Assembly (NCBI RefSeq): GCF_002994745.2 | Contig: NC_037089.1 | Location: forward strand, 21,365,641-21,429,640 | Direction of reading: 5' to 3' | Source: Rosa chinensis | Taxonomy: Eukaryota; Streptophyta; Magnoliopsida; Rosales; Rosaceae | Length of the DNA: 64,000 nucleotides | Notes under the pieces: generated by a model | Seen by the model: only the letters and a program-made list of their open reading frames with translations | Told to the model about the DNA's origin: nothing | Databases searched by the model: none | In this document: one piece after another, positions 11,898 to 23,650 of the stretch | Layout: every line of letters starts with the position of its first letter | Position numbering within the stretch: the first letter of the stretch is position 1 | Program-made: the position numbers and the translations under genes

Positions 11898-14733
11898 TTA
11901 TCTTTTGCTAGTCCTCGAGCAAAACAAAATAAACTAACTGCTATAACAAAAGACACGGACCTAATGTCTTCCAAACATCTCAGAGAACTTATAATGCTCA
12001 CTAGTATGATCAACAAAATTCAAGCAGTCACATATCAGAATTCACAATTTCACTTAAGAGCTAATTTATTTTGATAACCATAGTGCTAAATTTATAATAC
12101 ATGAACAATCAAACTAGTGCAACAAAGGAGAACCGACTTATTCATGGGTCAAACACGCGTCAACTTAATTTCTCACAAGGATGCTCTCAATTTCTTTTCT
12201 CTCATGATTTTCTGACTTGATGCATAAGCATAAGTTTTCACTCAAGTTATATGTGAGAGGAATGATGTAATAAGGCAAACAAATAGCTCACATATGATAA
12301 CAAGAAAGAAAGCTTTTTCTGATATATTTTTTTTTATTATGATCCCATGATTGGAATGCCAAAACTCGGATGAAGGCCAGTGACACCATATGCTCATCCC
12401 TCTGCACAACTCTCCACAAATCGAATGTACAACTTCAAAGATCAACAAGGTCTTTATTCAGGGTTGTAATGGGGCCAAGGGTTAAGGTTAGAAGAAAGAA
12501 AGGATAGGGAATAACAAAGATCCTAAAGAACCTAGTGGAGCACTAGAAGAATGTAAGAGATAACAAAATCTTTAAACTCCTCAAGGTGATCAATCTTCGA
12601 ACACATGAAGCAAGCAATTTTTTCTTTTCCTGGGCCAGATGTCATCTTCTTAGGCCTTTGCTTCATTCTAAATCTTTCTTCTAACACTTGTGAAATAGGA
12701 CAAAGGCCAAATTTTCTTGAACAGGCCTTCAACTCAAAATAAACTCCTTATTCACAAAGGGGGGACTAAAATCCATACACACTTTTTCTTTTCTTTTTTC
12801 ACTTTTGCCGTATTTTTTTTTTCTTTTCGGCATACATATATATATATATATTTTTTTTATGGACAAGTCTTACCCCCACACTTGCTTACAAAAGTACCTT
12901 GAACATACATATATCTCTAAAAATATTTGCTCCACTAATTCCTTAGGATAGGGTAATGATACATCTATACTAAGCTTAGGGTTAAGAAATTTGTGGTGAT
13001 GAAACAAAAGGCTTAATGTAGGCTCAAGGGGGTTAACTAGGGGATTGCACATCTTGTGTGCATAAAAGGGACACAGGTTAGTTTGGCTATGGTGGTGATT
13101 CTAGTGCCTTTATCCCTTCCCATCCATCATGCAATTCAACCATACGCTTCAAGAGGCTTTGGGGCAAGTTCTAGCATTTGTCCTTATAAAATATGCAAGT
13201 CGAATCCGAGTCTCAACCAAGATGAATAAGAGATGAGATCATGCAAAATCCTCGTCAAGAAAATAAGATGATTCTACACTAAGCACTCAGAAAAGAAATA
13301 GCACATATACAGGCTCAAAAGCTCACAAGGGTTTAAATCAAGTTTAACATGTCATAGCATGCATCCATCAATTCTCAAGTGTTACATTAATCCAACCATC
13401 AATGTATATAAATCAAGCACAATAATCATCAAAATCTATTAACAATTATTTGAAATCAAGAATCTAACACATGCCTGCAATCCTTTTGTGACAAAAATAT
13501 AAATCCGAAAGTTCATGCTCATCATAGAGTTGGAAGACTCCTAAGACTCATTGAAACATAAAACCTAAAACTAGACTCTTTTTTTTTATTTTAATTCTTT
13601 TTTCATTTGTTTTTTTTTTTTTTGATTGAAAATAACAAAAAGTTTCAAATTCCTTCCCCCACACTTAAACTAAGCATTGTCCTCAATGTTTGATCTAGAT
13701 ATAATCATGCAATGATATAGTTAAGTATAGAAGGAAAGAGAAAACACAACAAAGACAAAATAGTTAAGAAGAGTAGAGAATGCTCCCTCTTGTAGACCTC
13801 CCAATGCTAATGATCTTTGGATATCAACCTCAAGGCTATAAGTCTAGGGCAAGCTCTATGCCAAATGCGCTCCAAAGATACTCCAATAATGCTCAAAGTC
13901 AATAGGAAACATCACTTTTCAAAAACTGATTTCAGCTAAAACCTTGCAGCAGCCCTACTTCCGAGGTTCATAGCTCATCCAGTAAGAACCGGAATCCAAA
14001 GGTTCCACTTGGAGATGAATGTTCATAGTCAGAGCTTTCCATACATATGTGGCACGCATTCCAACTCCAAGGGATGTAGGAACTAGAGACCTGCAAAGTT
14101 AGCAAAAAAAATTACAGAAAACTGGCAAAATGCTGACAGAATGACCTTCATCCATTCAAACCTGAATATCGGAAGTTACAGGGGTCACATTCAGAAACCC
14201 TTTGGTAAGAATGAAGTAGACATCCGGGGCTTCAAATCCATATAAGGTTTGTCTCATTTGGACCCCGGGAAGTATCCCCTGTTTTGCACTTTATGTGGCT
14301 CTGATGCCCAGTTTTCTGCTTCTCTGTTCCGACCCTCCTGTACTCAACTGGAAACTGCAGACGCTGTGAAACTTGAAATTTGGATCTGCCAAAGCCATTA
14401 GAAAATAGACACCTGGGGCTTTTGATCCATATATAGTACGTCTGTTGGTTTCAAAGGAGCTGTGAACGACATCTGTTCAAAGTGGACTGAAATCTGGGCG
14501 TCAGAAAAACTGGTTTGATAAAAAGTGACTCCTCTAAATCTTTCTCAACTATGAGACCTGCACACAGACACAAAAACATAAAACCGAACAAAACAAGAAG
14601 CAAAGAAAGAGAAGAAAAGGAATAAAGAAAACATCCCTTACAAAAATACCGCAATCTTCCTCCTTCATTCATTGGGTTGCCTCCCAAGAAGCGCTTGGTT
14701 TAACGTCCTCAGCCTGACAGCCGGGCCAATTCT

Positions 14734-15963
14734 TTAAGAGTAATCAGGAGGTTTTGGTCTTAGTTCCATGAGATGCTTGACCTTTTTCAAAGATGCTAGG
14801 TGATCCCTTGTAAGCAACTTGTGCTCCTTGGTAACAATGGAAAGATAGGATTTCAACTTTCTCGTTTTCTTTCTCTTCTTCCATTGTCTCATTCTCTTCT
14901 TATGTCCCACAAGCACGACCAAAAGAATCTTCTTATCAGAATTGGGATATTCACCTATCACCATCTCCACATGATCAACAAACTCAAGAGTTTCTTGTAT
15001 GGAGGGAACAAATGTAAAGCTCGGATGTGGCAAGGAATGGTCAGGTGGTCGGGCATGTGATAGAATTAGAGACCCGTCTATAGGAGATTTGCTGGACTCC
15101 TCTTCTAAGCAATCCTCCATGTCATCCTTGTATTCTTGATCTTTATGAACAATGATGACTGCTTCCGACACTTGGTACTCATTCGCATGAAGTTGAACCT
15201 TACTTTCTTTAATGTAAAATTCCTCATCTGTCAAGGACTCTTCAATACCACTATCTTCATATGCTTCAAGCTCGGTTGTATAGTGTAGCACATAATCCTC
15301 ACACGTCCCAATCTTAAGTGTCTTTTCATAGAGCTCATCCACATCTGTATCCTCATCCTCATCCAAAATTGACTCATGGAATACATTATGAGGTTGAGGT
15401 AAGGCCGTGACTTCAAGGGACTTCCCTAAAGTTTTAGTAGGTGTAGGAGGGCACTCCATAAGTACCTTGGCCTCCAAAGGCTCATTAGCTTCTGCCCAAT
15501 CTTCTTTCTCACTCGTCAACACCTCATGATATGACTCTTGAACCCAACATTGTATTTCCCGCTCCTCTGTTTCTTGGTTCAAAGAATTAATAATTTGCTG
15601 GATATGTTGCTCAATATTTTCCACCGCTTTGTCCATATTCCTTGATGATTCTTCTGCACTTTTCGCAACTGCTTGTACAATTGCCTCAAGGGAGGGCTTC
15701 ATTGGATCAACCAAGAGGACTGGTGCTTGCTCTTGGTATGAAGGATCATACATAGGGACTTGATAAGGTTGCCATGAGTTGAACGCTTCCGGATTCCATG
15801 AAGAGTTAGCATTAGTCCAACCATTATTGTAAATGCCTGAGTTGGGATCCTCCCACATTATAGTAGCTTGCTTGAAATAACCTTGGTATTGCAGTCCGCA
15901 AACAAAACAAAACAAAAACTGAGTTAGTATATTACAAAATTGAAAAACACAAAAAAAAAACAA
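14734..15963 (-). CDS. gag-like ORF of the non-autonomous element
   Basis: A 409-residue frame ending LRPKPPDYS at 14734. Part of its start is Phe/Cys-rich leader and is probably not translated; a likely start is the ATG of MWEDPNSGIYNNG near 15860. It has a Trp/Asn/Tyr-rich front (GWTNANSSW, YDPSYQEQAPV), then a helical stretch (AVAKSAEESSRNMDKAVENI) and a long acidic middle (ESILDEDEDTDVDE), ending in a Lys/Arg-rich region. No enzymatic motif is visible. It lies directly after the element's PBS, the place for Gag. The function is inferred from position. Confidence 0.55.
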   Translation of the reverse strand: MFFFCVFQFCNILTQFLFCFVCGLQYQGYFKQATIMWEDPNSGIYNNGWTNANSSWNPEAFNSWQPYQVPMYDPSYQEQAPVLLVDPMKPSLEAIVQAVAKSAEESSRNMDKAVENIEQHIQQIINSLNQETEEREIQCWVQESYHEVLTSEKEDWAEANEPLEAKVLMECPPTPTKTLGKSLEVTALPQPHNVFHESILDEDEDTDVDELYEKTLKIGTCEDYVLHYTTELEAYEDSGIEESLTDEEFYIKESKVQLHANEYQVSEAVIIVHKDQEYKDDMEDCLEEESSKSPIDGSLILSHARPPDHSLPHPSFTFVPSIQETLEFVDHVEMVIGEYPNSDKKILLVVLVGHKKRMRQWKKRKKTRKLKSYLSIVTKEHKLLTRDHLASLKKVKHLMELRPKPPDYS

Positions 15964-15990
15964 AACAGATTAGCAATTAAGGAAAACAAT

Positions 15991-16009
15991 CCCCGGCGAC
16001 ACGGCGCCA
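15991..16009 (-). promoter_or_regulatory. Primer binding site of the non-autonomous element
   Basis: Read on the minus strand: TGGCGCCGTGTCGCCGGGG, five bases after the LTR end. It resembles the Athila-type TGGCGCCGTTGCCGGGGA site. Confidence 0.85.
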
Positions 16010-16014
16010 AAAAT

Positions 16015-17629
16015 TGGTACGTCTAAAAGATGCACAACTTAAACCTTGCACTCAAATATCATCGTTGTTAATATAGTGATCAAGCAAGGGTCATTACCCG
16101 CTGAAGATTGTTCCTAAACTGCTAAACAAATGTCACAAACTACTCTAAACCATGCTACTGAACAGTTAACGAAAATAAATTAATTAACTAACCTAGACTC
16201 GTTAGAATTTTCTATAAATTTTACAAGACACTAAAGACACATTTATTAACACGAATACAAAATTTCAGAACAATCGGGGTTGATTTGATATATGAAATAA
16301 TTCACGTAAAACTGAACACAGTAAGATAACAAAGCAGAAACAGATTTTATAGCTTTAAACTATTGATAGAAACAAAGCTAAGAAGTCATTCTCCACCACC
16401 AAACACACTCAATCATATCAAAGCTCAGTTATGGAATCCTAAATCTCAATTGAATTTACCCGAAGTTAACTCACAAGCTCGAATTAACCCATTGCCCTTT
16501 CTTAGTTCCTCGTTAAGTGAATACAAGCTCACCACTTAATCTATTTCCGATTATGCAACCTAGACACAAGCTCGCTAAGTTTAACATATCAAAATCATTA
16601 AGCAAGAAAAGGGTTTGGATAAATCTAGGGTCACAAGTACGTTGGTAGTCTTGCTAAACCTAGGGCTTGAGTCACATGTAATTCAAGAAAACATTTTGCT
16701 ACTCAATTGGAATCAACACACGACATATACGAATCTAGTGTTACTCCTAGCATTAGAACCCTAACCTATTCATTTAGTTGCGCACCTAAACAAACAAGCA
16801 AAGATTCATCTTGTAGACACAGTGAAACAAACACTCAATTGATAATATAGAAAACCAAAAACTGAATTGTCATCAATATGAATTGAACATGTTTGGGGCT
16901 TTGAAATCGCCCCTAGCTACAAAAGTATTTAGCTAGACATAGTCATGAATTTGTTGAAAGCATACATCAAGAGAATTGAAAAGAAAAATAGAGATGAATG
17001 AAGGAGGTCAGATCACGGCTAGAAGATGAAGAAGATGTCGTTCTCCCTCTTTTCTTGTGCGGCAGAACCTACGTCTTGAGTAGACGTCCCCTTTTTTTTT
17101 TGCTTAGGTCAGCAGATTTTCACTTCTTTTCCTATTAGGATTCAAGTAGCTTCTCCTCTAAGATTACTAATAATTTTCCCCCATAAAAAATATGTCATAT
17201 ATCTCTAATAAACAAAGATATTCAGTTAATACTCGTCGGTGGACTTCTAAAAGGAATTCGGGCCTCAAATCATGGATTTCCGTCAAAGTGTCAGATTCCC
17301 GGACTGCCCGACCTTGCTGTACTAAATCGGCCATAACTTCTTGTGGAAAAATGATATTAACGAGCCGTAAAAAGATTCGGAAACTAGACATCCAAGGCTT
17401 TCCATCAATATAAAGATCACCCTCTAGTTCGTTCTGAGCTGCTCTCAGTTTCATGTCGAAGTTGACTGATCTGCACAGGCAGATTTACTGATTTAGCTTC
17501 CTTTCTTCTACTTTGCTCCATAACACCTACAAAACATAAAAATAAAGTAAATGACTCAAATAGATAGAAAACTAGCTAAGAAAACATGAAGAAATCAACA
17601 CAAAATCATGTACATTTATGAGCTTATCA
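16015..17629 (-). mobile_element. 5' LTR of the non-autonomous element
   Basis: Begins TGATAAGC (17629) and ends ...CGTACCA (16015) on the minus strand, directly before the PBS. A 95-residue open frame inside (17167-17454) has no context that supports a gene. There is no matching sequence at the other end of the element. Confidence 0.75.
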
Positions 17630-17634
17630 ACTCC
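17630..17634. repeat. Target-site duplication, right copy (ACTCC)
   Basis: Matches 11893-11897. A 5-bp duplication is usual for Ty3 integrase. Confidence 0.8.
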
Positions 17635-18641
17635 CGCTGAAGGATCTCAACCTTCTTATCCTTGGCGGCCACCCGATCTTGCAGCAGGGACATATCTTGC
17701 TCCAGCTTGGAGACTTGATTGTTCCGCTCCGGGTCCCGCTCAATGGCAACGGCCAACTTGCCACGGGCATCCGCTGCATCACAGTCGGCCTTTGTCAGGC
17801 GCCGCTCCACGTCTGCGAACCTGTCCTAGGCCTCCCCCAGCTCCCTCTGAAGACCCGTCACCTCCTCCCTGAGCTCCCGCTCGACCCGAGGCTATTTCGA
17901 CGCAGCCAGAAACATCTCGTGAAGTCCAACAGAGAGATGCCCAAACGCCGTGCTGAAGGGCGATTGGTCAACGGCGGTTGAGCGTACAATCCCCTCCATG
18001 CCGCCGAACCCAAGCCGCTCGCAGAGGTGGTAAAGAAACTCCCGCTCACCGTCATTTAAGAACTCGGCGTACGCGGCAAAGGAGTCTAGGTCGCTCGCGG
18101 GCACCTCTCTCGCCACGTCCGCAGGAGCCTTGGGCAGAGCCTGTCGTGCCCTCTTCTGCTGGCGGGCCCCAGTGATCTCCACGTCATCCTCCTCTTCCCC
18201 GCTAGAGTCATTTTGACTGCATTTTCGCTGAAGTACCCGTGTGCTTCCAGCAGGAGCAGGCCTCAATCCACTCAGCGGCGGCTCCAACCCCTCAATGGTG
18301 ACGGTCTCCGCCGACAACACTGTTTTCTCCTTGTGTACCCCGCGCCGGGTGGCAGGCGCCCTCTCTTTCAGCAGCACTGCCTCACTAACCGCACCAGTCC
18401 CCGCCTGAACGACAGGCAGGTAGTCACCACCAAGATGGGAGTGGTGCGGCATGGATAGCACCACAAGAACCTCGGACGGGCTTAGCGCCAGCGTTTCCGG
18501 GTTTACAACCGACTGCTGAGCTGCCAGCCGGGAAGCGTACATGGTCTCCAAAGAGTTTTCGATCTCAGCATGGTCCATGGCTTTGGCAAAGGCGTCGCGG
18601 CTCCCTTTGTTACCTGGCGGAGTTTCTACAAAAAACAGCAA
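17635..18641 (-). pseudogene. Antisense extra ORF of the Tat-like element, N-terminal part
   Basis: On the minus strand a splice-acceptor-like CTGTTTTTTGTAG precedes ETPPGNKGSRDAF near 18628. The frame then has a conserved-looking EIENSLETMYASRLAAQQS, an acidic stretch (SSGEEEDDVEITG) and ends LAASK at a stop (17889-17891). The same frame goes on with a second stop near 17825, then a heptad-like coiled coil (QVSKLEQDMSLLQDRVAAKDK) to the break at 17634. Orientation is opposite to pol. No database family was recognised. If spliced, its promoter would lie to the right, where an inverted LTR fragment now sits. Confidence 0.65.
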
Positions 18642-18724
18642 ACCAGTCAGCCTGGGACAATCTGATCAAAGGTACGGTGTGGCGGAGATTGCTTACCAAC
18701 GGCACGAGTCAGTTGTTGATCGAC

Positions 18725-19745
18725 CAACTACACCATCCAAACTACACCAAAATCACAATTACAGCTTCTACAACTCAAATACCATTTAATTAGCTAAAAA
18801 CCGAAACCAAAACTCCGCCCCACGTTCCACCACGCACCGCCCACAATGGCGGCGGGTGGGCGCAGCCTGCAACTCCACCATAGGACACCAAATTTCACCA
18901 ACAAGCACATCTCAACAGTCTAAATATTTTTCTCAACTGCACCTAAGCCTAATTATACCTGAAATTGCAGGAATCGGAGCAAAATCTGAAGAACACCAAA
19001 ATGAACAGTGAAAACTTCAAATCGTCAATTCTCCTTCCACACCTCAAATTGGATCGTGAAACTTGGAGAGATTCATCAGCAAGGAATGGGTTTTCGATCA
19101 ACGTTGATTTCTTAGCCAGTGGTTGCCGGAATTGGAAGAAATCGGCGAAGAGGACAATATGTAGCAGTAACTTCTAAGCTTTGATTTGTTCTCCTCCGGC
19201 CAAACTACGGTGACTCACGACCACAATCGTGTGGAGGAGGAGGAGGCGGTCCTAGCCCAGCCAGTGTTGCGTCGATTGGTCGCCGAATGGCGAAGAAATT
19301 GAAGAAAGAAAAACATAGGCCGACGCGGGGGAGAGGGAGAAGAAGAGAGAGAAAAATCAGGGTAGGTTTCCGGAAATGGAAACCTACCACAGTAACTTTC
19401 ACATTTTAACTTATAACTTTCACATACGAACTCCGTTTCCGGAAACCTACCACAGTAACTTTCGCATTTTAAGCTATAACTTTCACATACGAACTCCGAT
19501 TTAAGTGTACCACATGTCCACGAACTCTGTTTAACGTCCCCTACAACTTTCGTGAAGAAAATTTTCTCAAATTGTTAACTAAAAAAAAGTCAACTTCTAG
19601 CACCCCCTCCCCTAAATGGTAGAAACTCTCCCCTAAATGGTAGAAACTGAAACCAAGGACGGTAAAACGTATAGTAATTTACTTAGACACAGTAAAAGGG
19701 AATCGGATACCGGGAGTAACATGAAGCCACATAACTGACATAAGA
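18725..19745 (-). mobile_element. Inverted, truncated Tekay-like LTR fragment
   Basis: Read on the minus strand it follows the order of the LTR at about 1080-2000: AAAGTTGACTTTTT..., a block with CGTTAAAC.GAG, CGGAGTTCGTATG..AAAGTTATA, a CT-rich stretch, a GCGGCGG block, then TTTTTAGCTAATTAAA and GTGATTTTGGTG. A block of about 60 bases (CCTACCACAGTAACTTTC...) is repeated in tandem at 19384-19500. No gene. It replaces the expected 3' LTR of the Tat-like element. Confidence 0.65.
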
Positions 19746-22204
19746 AACTTGTTTAAACACAATCTACCATTGATAATAGAGTGCACCTTCTTCTCTTATC
19801 CAAGGAAGTTTTCATCTTTCTAATATTTTTTTTTTTTAAATAACTAATATTTGTTATCTAATCGCAGTTTGGAGTTCAATTGTTCAAGCCTTCAAGGTTT
19901 CAAAAGGACATGCATTTTAGTTAAAATTGTTAAATTGTAAATCTCTCAATTGTATGTGCCTAAATTTATCAAAAAAATAAAAGTATATGCCTAAAAAAAA
20001 AATATAGGTTCTAGATAATAAACTAATGAAAATGAACTAAAAGTCTAAAAGAAAATGAACTGAAAGTATGAGAGCAGGTTTTTTTTTTTTTTTTTTGATA
20101 ATTTTACAGGCAATGTACAGATTTTGATCTTGAATTTTTTGAATGGTAATTGTACGATTGCAATTAGTCAAGATGGGGAATATAGGAATTGACCAGTTAC
20201 TGAACCCAAAAGTGTTGCAGAGATCGCAAAGGATGATATTTGTTTCATCAATCTTGACATACTTCAACCTGAAGTGACTAATGTTGCATAAATCGAAAAA
20301 CACAGAGGATTCCAAAGAAGTTGAAATTGTAGATCTTGATTTGACAACAAAAGCATCCAATAGGCGATTGTTGCCTTTGTCTCCATATTCAATCTATCCA
20401 AGCCATACCATATAAACAAATTAACAGATTGAGAACTTTAAAGGTGAATCTTGTAGATTGCACGAGGTTGTAAGGCTGGTATTGCTTCCACTCGCCAGAA
20501 ATTATCCCGCCGTCCTCGATCGAGCCAATACCTTCTATCGACTGCGCTGTCCAACCCCGCTCCAATCTTGGCCTAAGAAATCTAGATATCAACCTCCTAC
20601 GACCACCAAACCTCGCCCGAGATCCAATCCAACATCGATCAGCCCTCTTGTATGGATTGCCCGTCGTTGACATCAAACATCAACCGCAGTTCTAGTTTTA
20701 CCCATCTTTGAAATTTTACCATGTCGACAAACAACTTTTTGGCCAACTCTATTTCCAAGATTGACGGTCTTCGTCTTTGTTGACTAACGGCTCATCCAAG
20801 GATTCATATTGGTTAGTCGCCTCAACGTGCATGATTTGTTGCCACGTCATCAGGTGACCACCCACTGGGGTGGGTAAAAGAATTTTTTGTATTTCAGATG
20901 TATAATAGAAATTTGTCGGAGATTATTTCACATTAGAAATTACCACCAAAAAAGTAAATATGAAAAAAAAATATTAATTATAAATACATGAGTTATCCGA
21001 TCAAAAAAAGAAAAAAAAAACTTAAATCCTCATGAAGGGAGGAAATTTATTGAAGAACCAATTTATCGATCGAGAGTAACAGAGAGAGAGCGAGAAAATA
21101 AATTTGGGCGCGGCTATTGCCACCCTACCATTTTCTTAGTTCACCATGCAAATATTTGAATTATTGAAAGACTGTATTACCCAAGTGCAAAATGACTAAT
21201 AAGTATACTAATTTTCTAAAATCCAAATATGTGAGGAAAAATAAATACATAAGTAATTAATTAAATACAAAAATTACTTAATTTCTCATTGGATAACATT
21301 AATCTTTATCTTCTCCACCCAAATTTGAATTTATTAATTTTTTTTTTGTCTTTTTGTTGCCTCATCATCGTTAATTCGTTATTCAATTCACAAAACCATT
21401 AGTGTTAACTTTATCAAAATTCAATTCACAAAATCATTAGTGTTAACTTTATCAAAATCTTTGTAATACCATTTGTGAACACTGAAAGTAAAAATTTAAA
21501 ACACAAAAAAAAAATCAATCTCATCTTCATTGCTCATAGTTCTAGACTTATAATCTTTTTTTTTTTTTTTGAAGAAACGTACTAATATTTTTACATGGAT
21601 TGAAATAGAGAACACTGAAATTGAAAAAAAAATTAAAAAAAATGAAGGTAAATTAGATTATGATTTAATTTTTTGAAATAGATTATGATTTTATTAGGAA
21701 ATTTTAATATGTTTTAGTTTTTTTATTGGTATAAACGTAGTTAGTAATTTTTCGTATTATACGCGAATAAAACACGTACTTACGTTTTTTTCAAAAATAC
21801 TTCAGTACTTCATATTTTTGAAAGGGACTCGTTAAATTTCCCGTATTTTGAAGCTAAAAGTATTATACATGTACTATACACGATTTTTACTTTTTTTTCT
21901 TCTTCGTATTTTACATATATTATTGAACAAAAATGAATATAAATTAATATTTTTAATTAAAATTTTTAATTATTTTATTAATTAAAAATATTTTGCCGAA
22001 CTTTTCAACGAACTATTTGATAAAATGTCCGAATAATACACGTACGTATTTTTCGCATACTATACATGTCCGGTTTTTTACTAACTATGGGTATAAATTA
22101 AATGAGAGATTTTCGTTAAAAACATTTTTTTTCAATTGGATATGTCATAAGGATATTCTTGGAAAGAGAAATGGGTTAGATAAGTAAAATGAATAATTGA
22201 AATT
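19746..22204. other. Intergenic stretch, AT-rich
   Basis: No gene could be supported. Two open frames on the minus strand (20037-20360 and 20389-20676) have ordinary-looking amino-acid content but no recognised motif or partner exon. A direct repeat, (C)AAAATTCAATTCACAAAA.CATTAGTGTTAACTTTATC, lies at about 21382-21460. Confidence 0.5.
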
Positions 22205-22390
22205 AAAATGTAAGGTGTTGTAAATATTATTATCTATGTGGATGTCCATGTAAATACTTATTAGTTATGTACTTTAAAGAAAAACCTAGCTCTATATAAA
22301 GGAGGCTAATTAATGAGACTGAATGAGAACACTTCTATTTCCTCCCAACTATTCTCTCTTCATATTCTTTCTACTTTATAACAAGTTACG
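22205..22390 (+). mobile_element. Possible solo LTR or LTR remnant
   Basis: TGTTGTAAATATT near 22213, a CTCTATATAAAGGAG promoter-like TATA box near 22291 and a transcript-start-like stretch ending ATAACA near 22384 resemble a small Copia LTR. No second copy or flanking duplication was identified, so it could also be an ordinary promoter-like sequence. Confidence 0.3.
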
Positions 22391-22617
22391 TTTTGCTCTA
22401 TATTTTCTTGCTTGCTCTATTTTTTAGACTCCATGATGACTTAAAGTTTTGGTGCAGCTTGTTGCTTTTGACATTAACTTTGATCTATGAGTTTAATATC
22501 TTCATTCATTGTGCGATGTGTAACGAGCAAGTAGGATGAACAAAGAAAATGGTAGGGTAGCAATAGCGCACCCTAAAAAAAACATATTGCAAAATAGTAG
22601 ATCCCAACGAAGATTAT

Positions 22618-23041
22618 CTAACACATGCAATGACACTCATGATGAGAGCCTACGTTTTTGCAGATTCCTCCTTTACACTCTTCAATGCAATACACCCAGC
22701 ACTTTCCATTTTTCTCTGGGTTGTCATCTGTGCCAGGCACACAACTTCCAAGCTTGGGATGATTGGCGCAACACCTTGACCCTTGAGCACTTGCTGTCCA
22801 ACAAAGGAAAAAAAAACGAAACTATATTAGTTCTCCAAATATAACAGTAATAAACACGTGATTATACTCATAGTATTATGCTACTTGAACAAACCCTAAC
22901 TAAGGCCATTAACTTGGGTTACAGACAAGATAAAGAAAATATGATTCAATGCAAGAACGATTAGTGAAACAAACCTGTGCTCAGCAAGAGCATCAGCATA
23001 AGAAAAAAGGATGCAATTGTAAACCTAGTCATCTTGGCCAT
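22618..23041 (-). CDS. Defensin-like (DEFL/LCR) secreted cysteine-rich peptide
   Basis: Two exons on the minus strand: 23041-22975 and 22793-22618, joined by GT-AG sites (CACAG/GTTTGT and GGACAG/CAAG) to an 80-residue product with no broken codons. Exon 1 encodes a signal peptide (MAKMTRFTIASFF, then Leu/Met-rich). The mature part has a plant DEFL pattern: CCANHPKLGSCVPG, DDNPEKNGKCWVYC, EECKGGICKNVG and a CHCMC end, ten cysteines in all. Proteins of this family are secreted; roles include defence and reproductive signalling, and which applies here cannot be told. A TATATATATAG stretch about 60 bp upstream (23101) may be the TATA box. The intron position, just after the signal peptide, is typical of the family. 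Confidence 0.88.
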
Positions 23042-23650
23042 CTTATAATTCACTTGTTTACTTCTTTTGGTTTGTGTTGAAATGATGTCGAGAGAGTGCA
23101 GTATATATATAGAGATGTGAGAGGTGAATCTTATTAGGAAGGTCCTAAGACATTAAAGCTTAATCGACTACAAATCCTAAACAGGCCAGAAACTTGTAAC
23201 GTAATCCGTGATTGACACTAAAGAATTATTTCAATATTTTGTCAAATAAATCACAATTAAATCTCAGTATGTAACTTCAATATTTTGTCATAATCACAAA
23301 TATCCAGTTTACTTTTGGAGACAATTAAGACAAATCCATTAATGTTATACTCTTCCTGATGCTGTTTTCTTAAAAGATTTTCTTCCTTTCTCTAACACAA
23401 AAGACTCTAAACTAATGGAAATCGGATTTACTTTGGGTGAATCTCTCTTCTTCATCTTTTTTATTATTATTATTATCTATACTATTAATTTTTTTTTTTT
23501 TGAAAAGCTTATCTATACTATAAGAGAAGAGAGTTTGTTAGCCAAAACAGAAAAATTTTATCAAAATATCCCTCAAATATTAAAAAAATTTGAACTGAAT
23601 TTTTTTTTTTTTTTTTAAGAAAGACGTCAAACTTTATTAGCTAAGAGTAA

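Larger units (their letters stand above)
11898..17629 (-). mobile_element. Non-autonomous (LARD-like) LTR retrotransposon lacking its 3' LTR
   Basis: On the minus strand it begins TGATAAGCTC at 17629, has a 1.6 kb 5' LTR, a TGGCGCC-type PBS, a gag-like ORF and a long non-coding tail with PPT-like G-rich stretches (complements near 13655 and 12873). It ends ...GCAAAAGATAA at 11898 with no second LTR. No protease, RT or integrase was seen, so it would need proteins from another element. It is inserted in the antisense ORF of the Tat-like element and is flanked by ACTCC on both sides. Confidence 0.8.

Noticed and set aside
11898..13600. A 3' LTR matching 16015-17629
   Set aside because: Reading both stretches gave no shared blocks; the expected TGGTACGTC end is absent at the left border.
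14100..14460. Possible exon sequence or gene in the tail of the non-autonomous element
   Set aside because: Only short frames and no motif; it fits the long non-coding tail of such elements.
17167..17454. 95-codon frame inside an LTR as a gene
   Set aside because: It lies wholly in the LTR of the non-autonomous element, with no homologue recognised.
20037..20676. Two neighbouring minus-strand open frames (95 and 107 codons)
   Set aside because: No recognised motif, no clear splice link and a poly-T tail at one end. Not enough to call a gene.
22536..22844. Plus-strand 102-codon frame
   Set aside because: It is antisense to exon 2 of the defensin-like gene.
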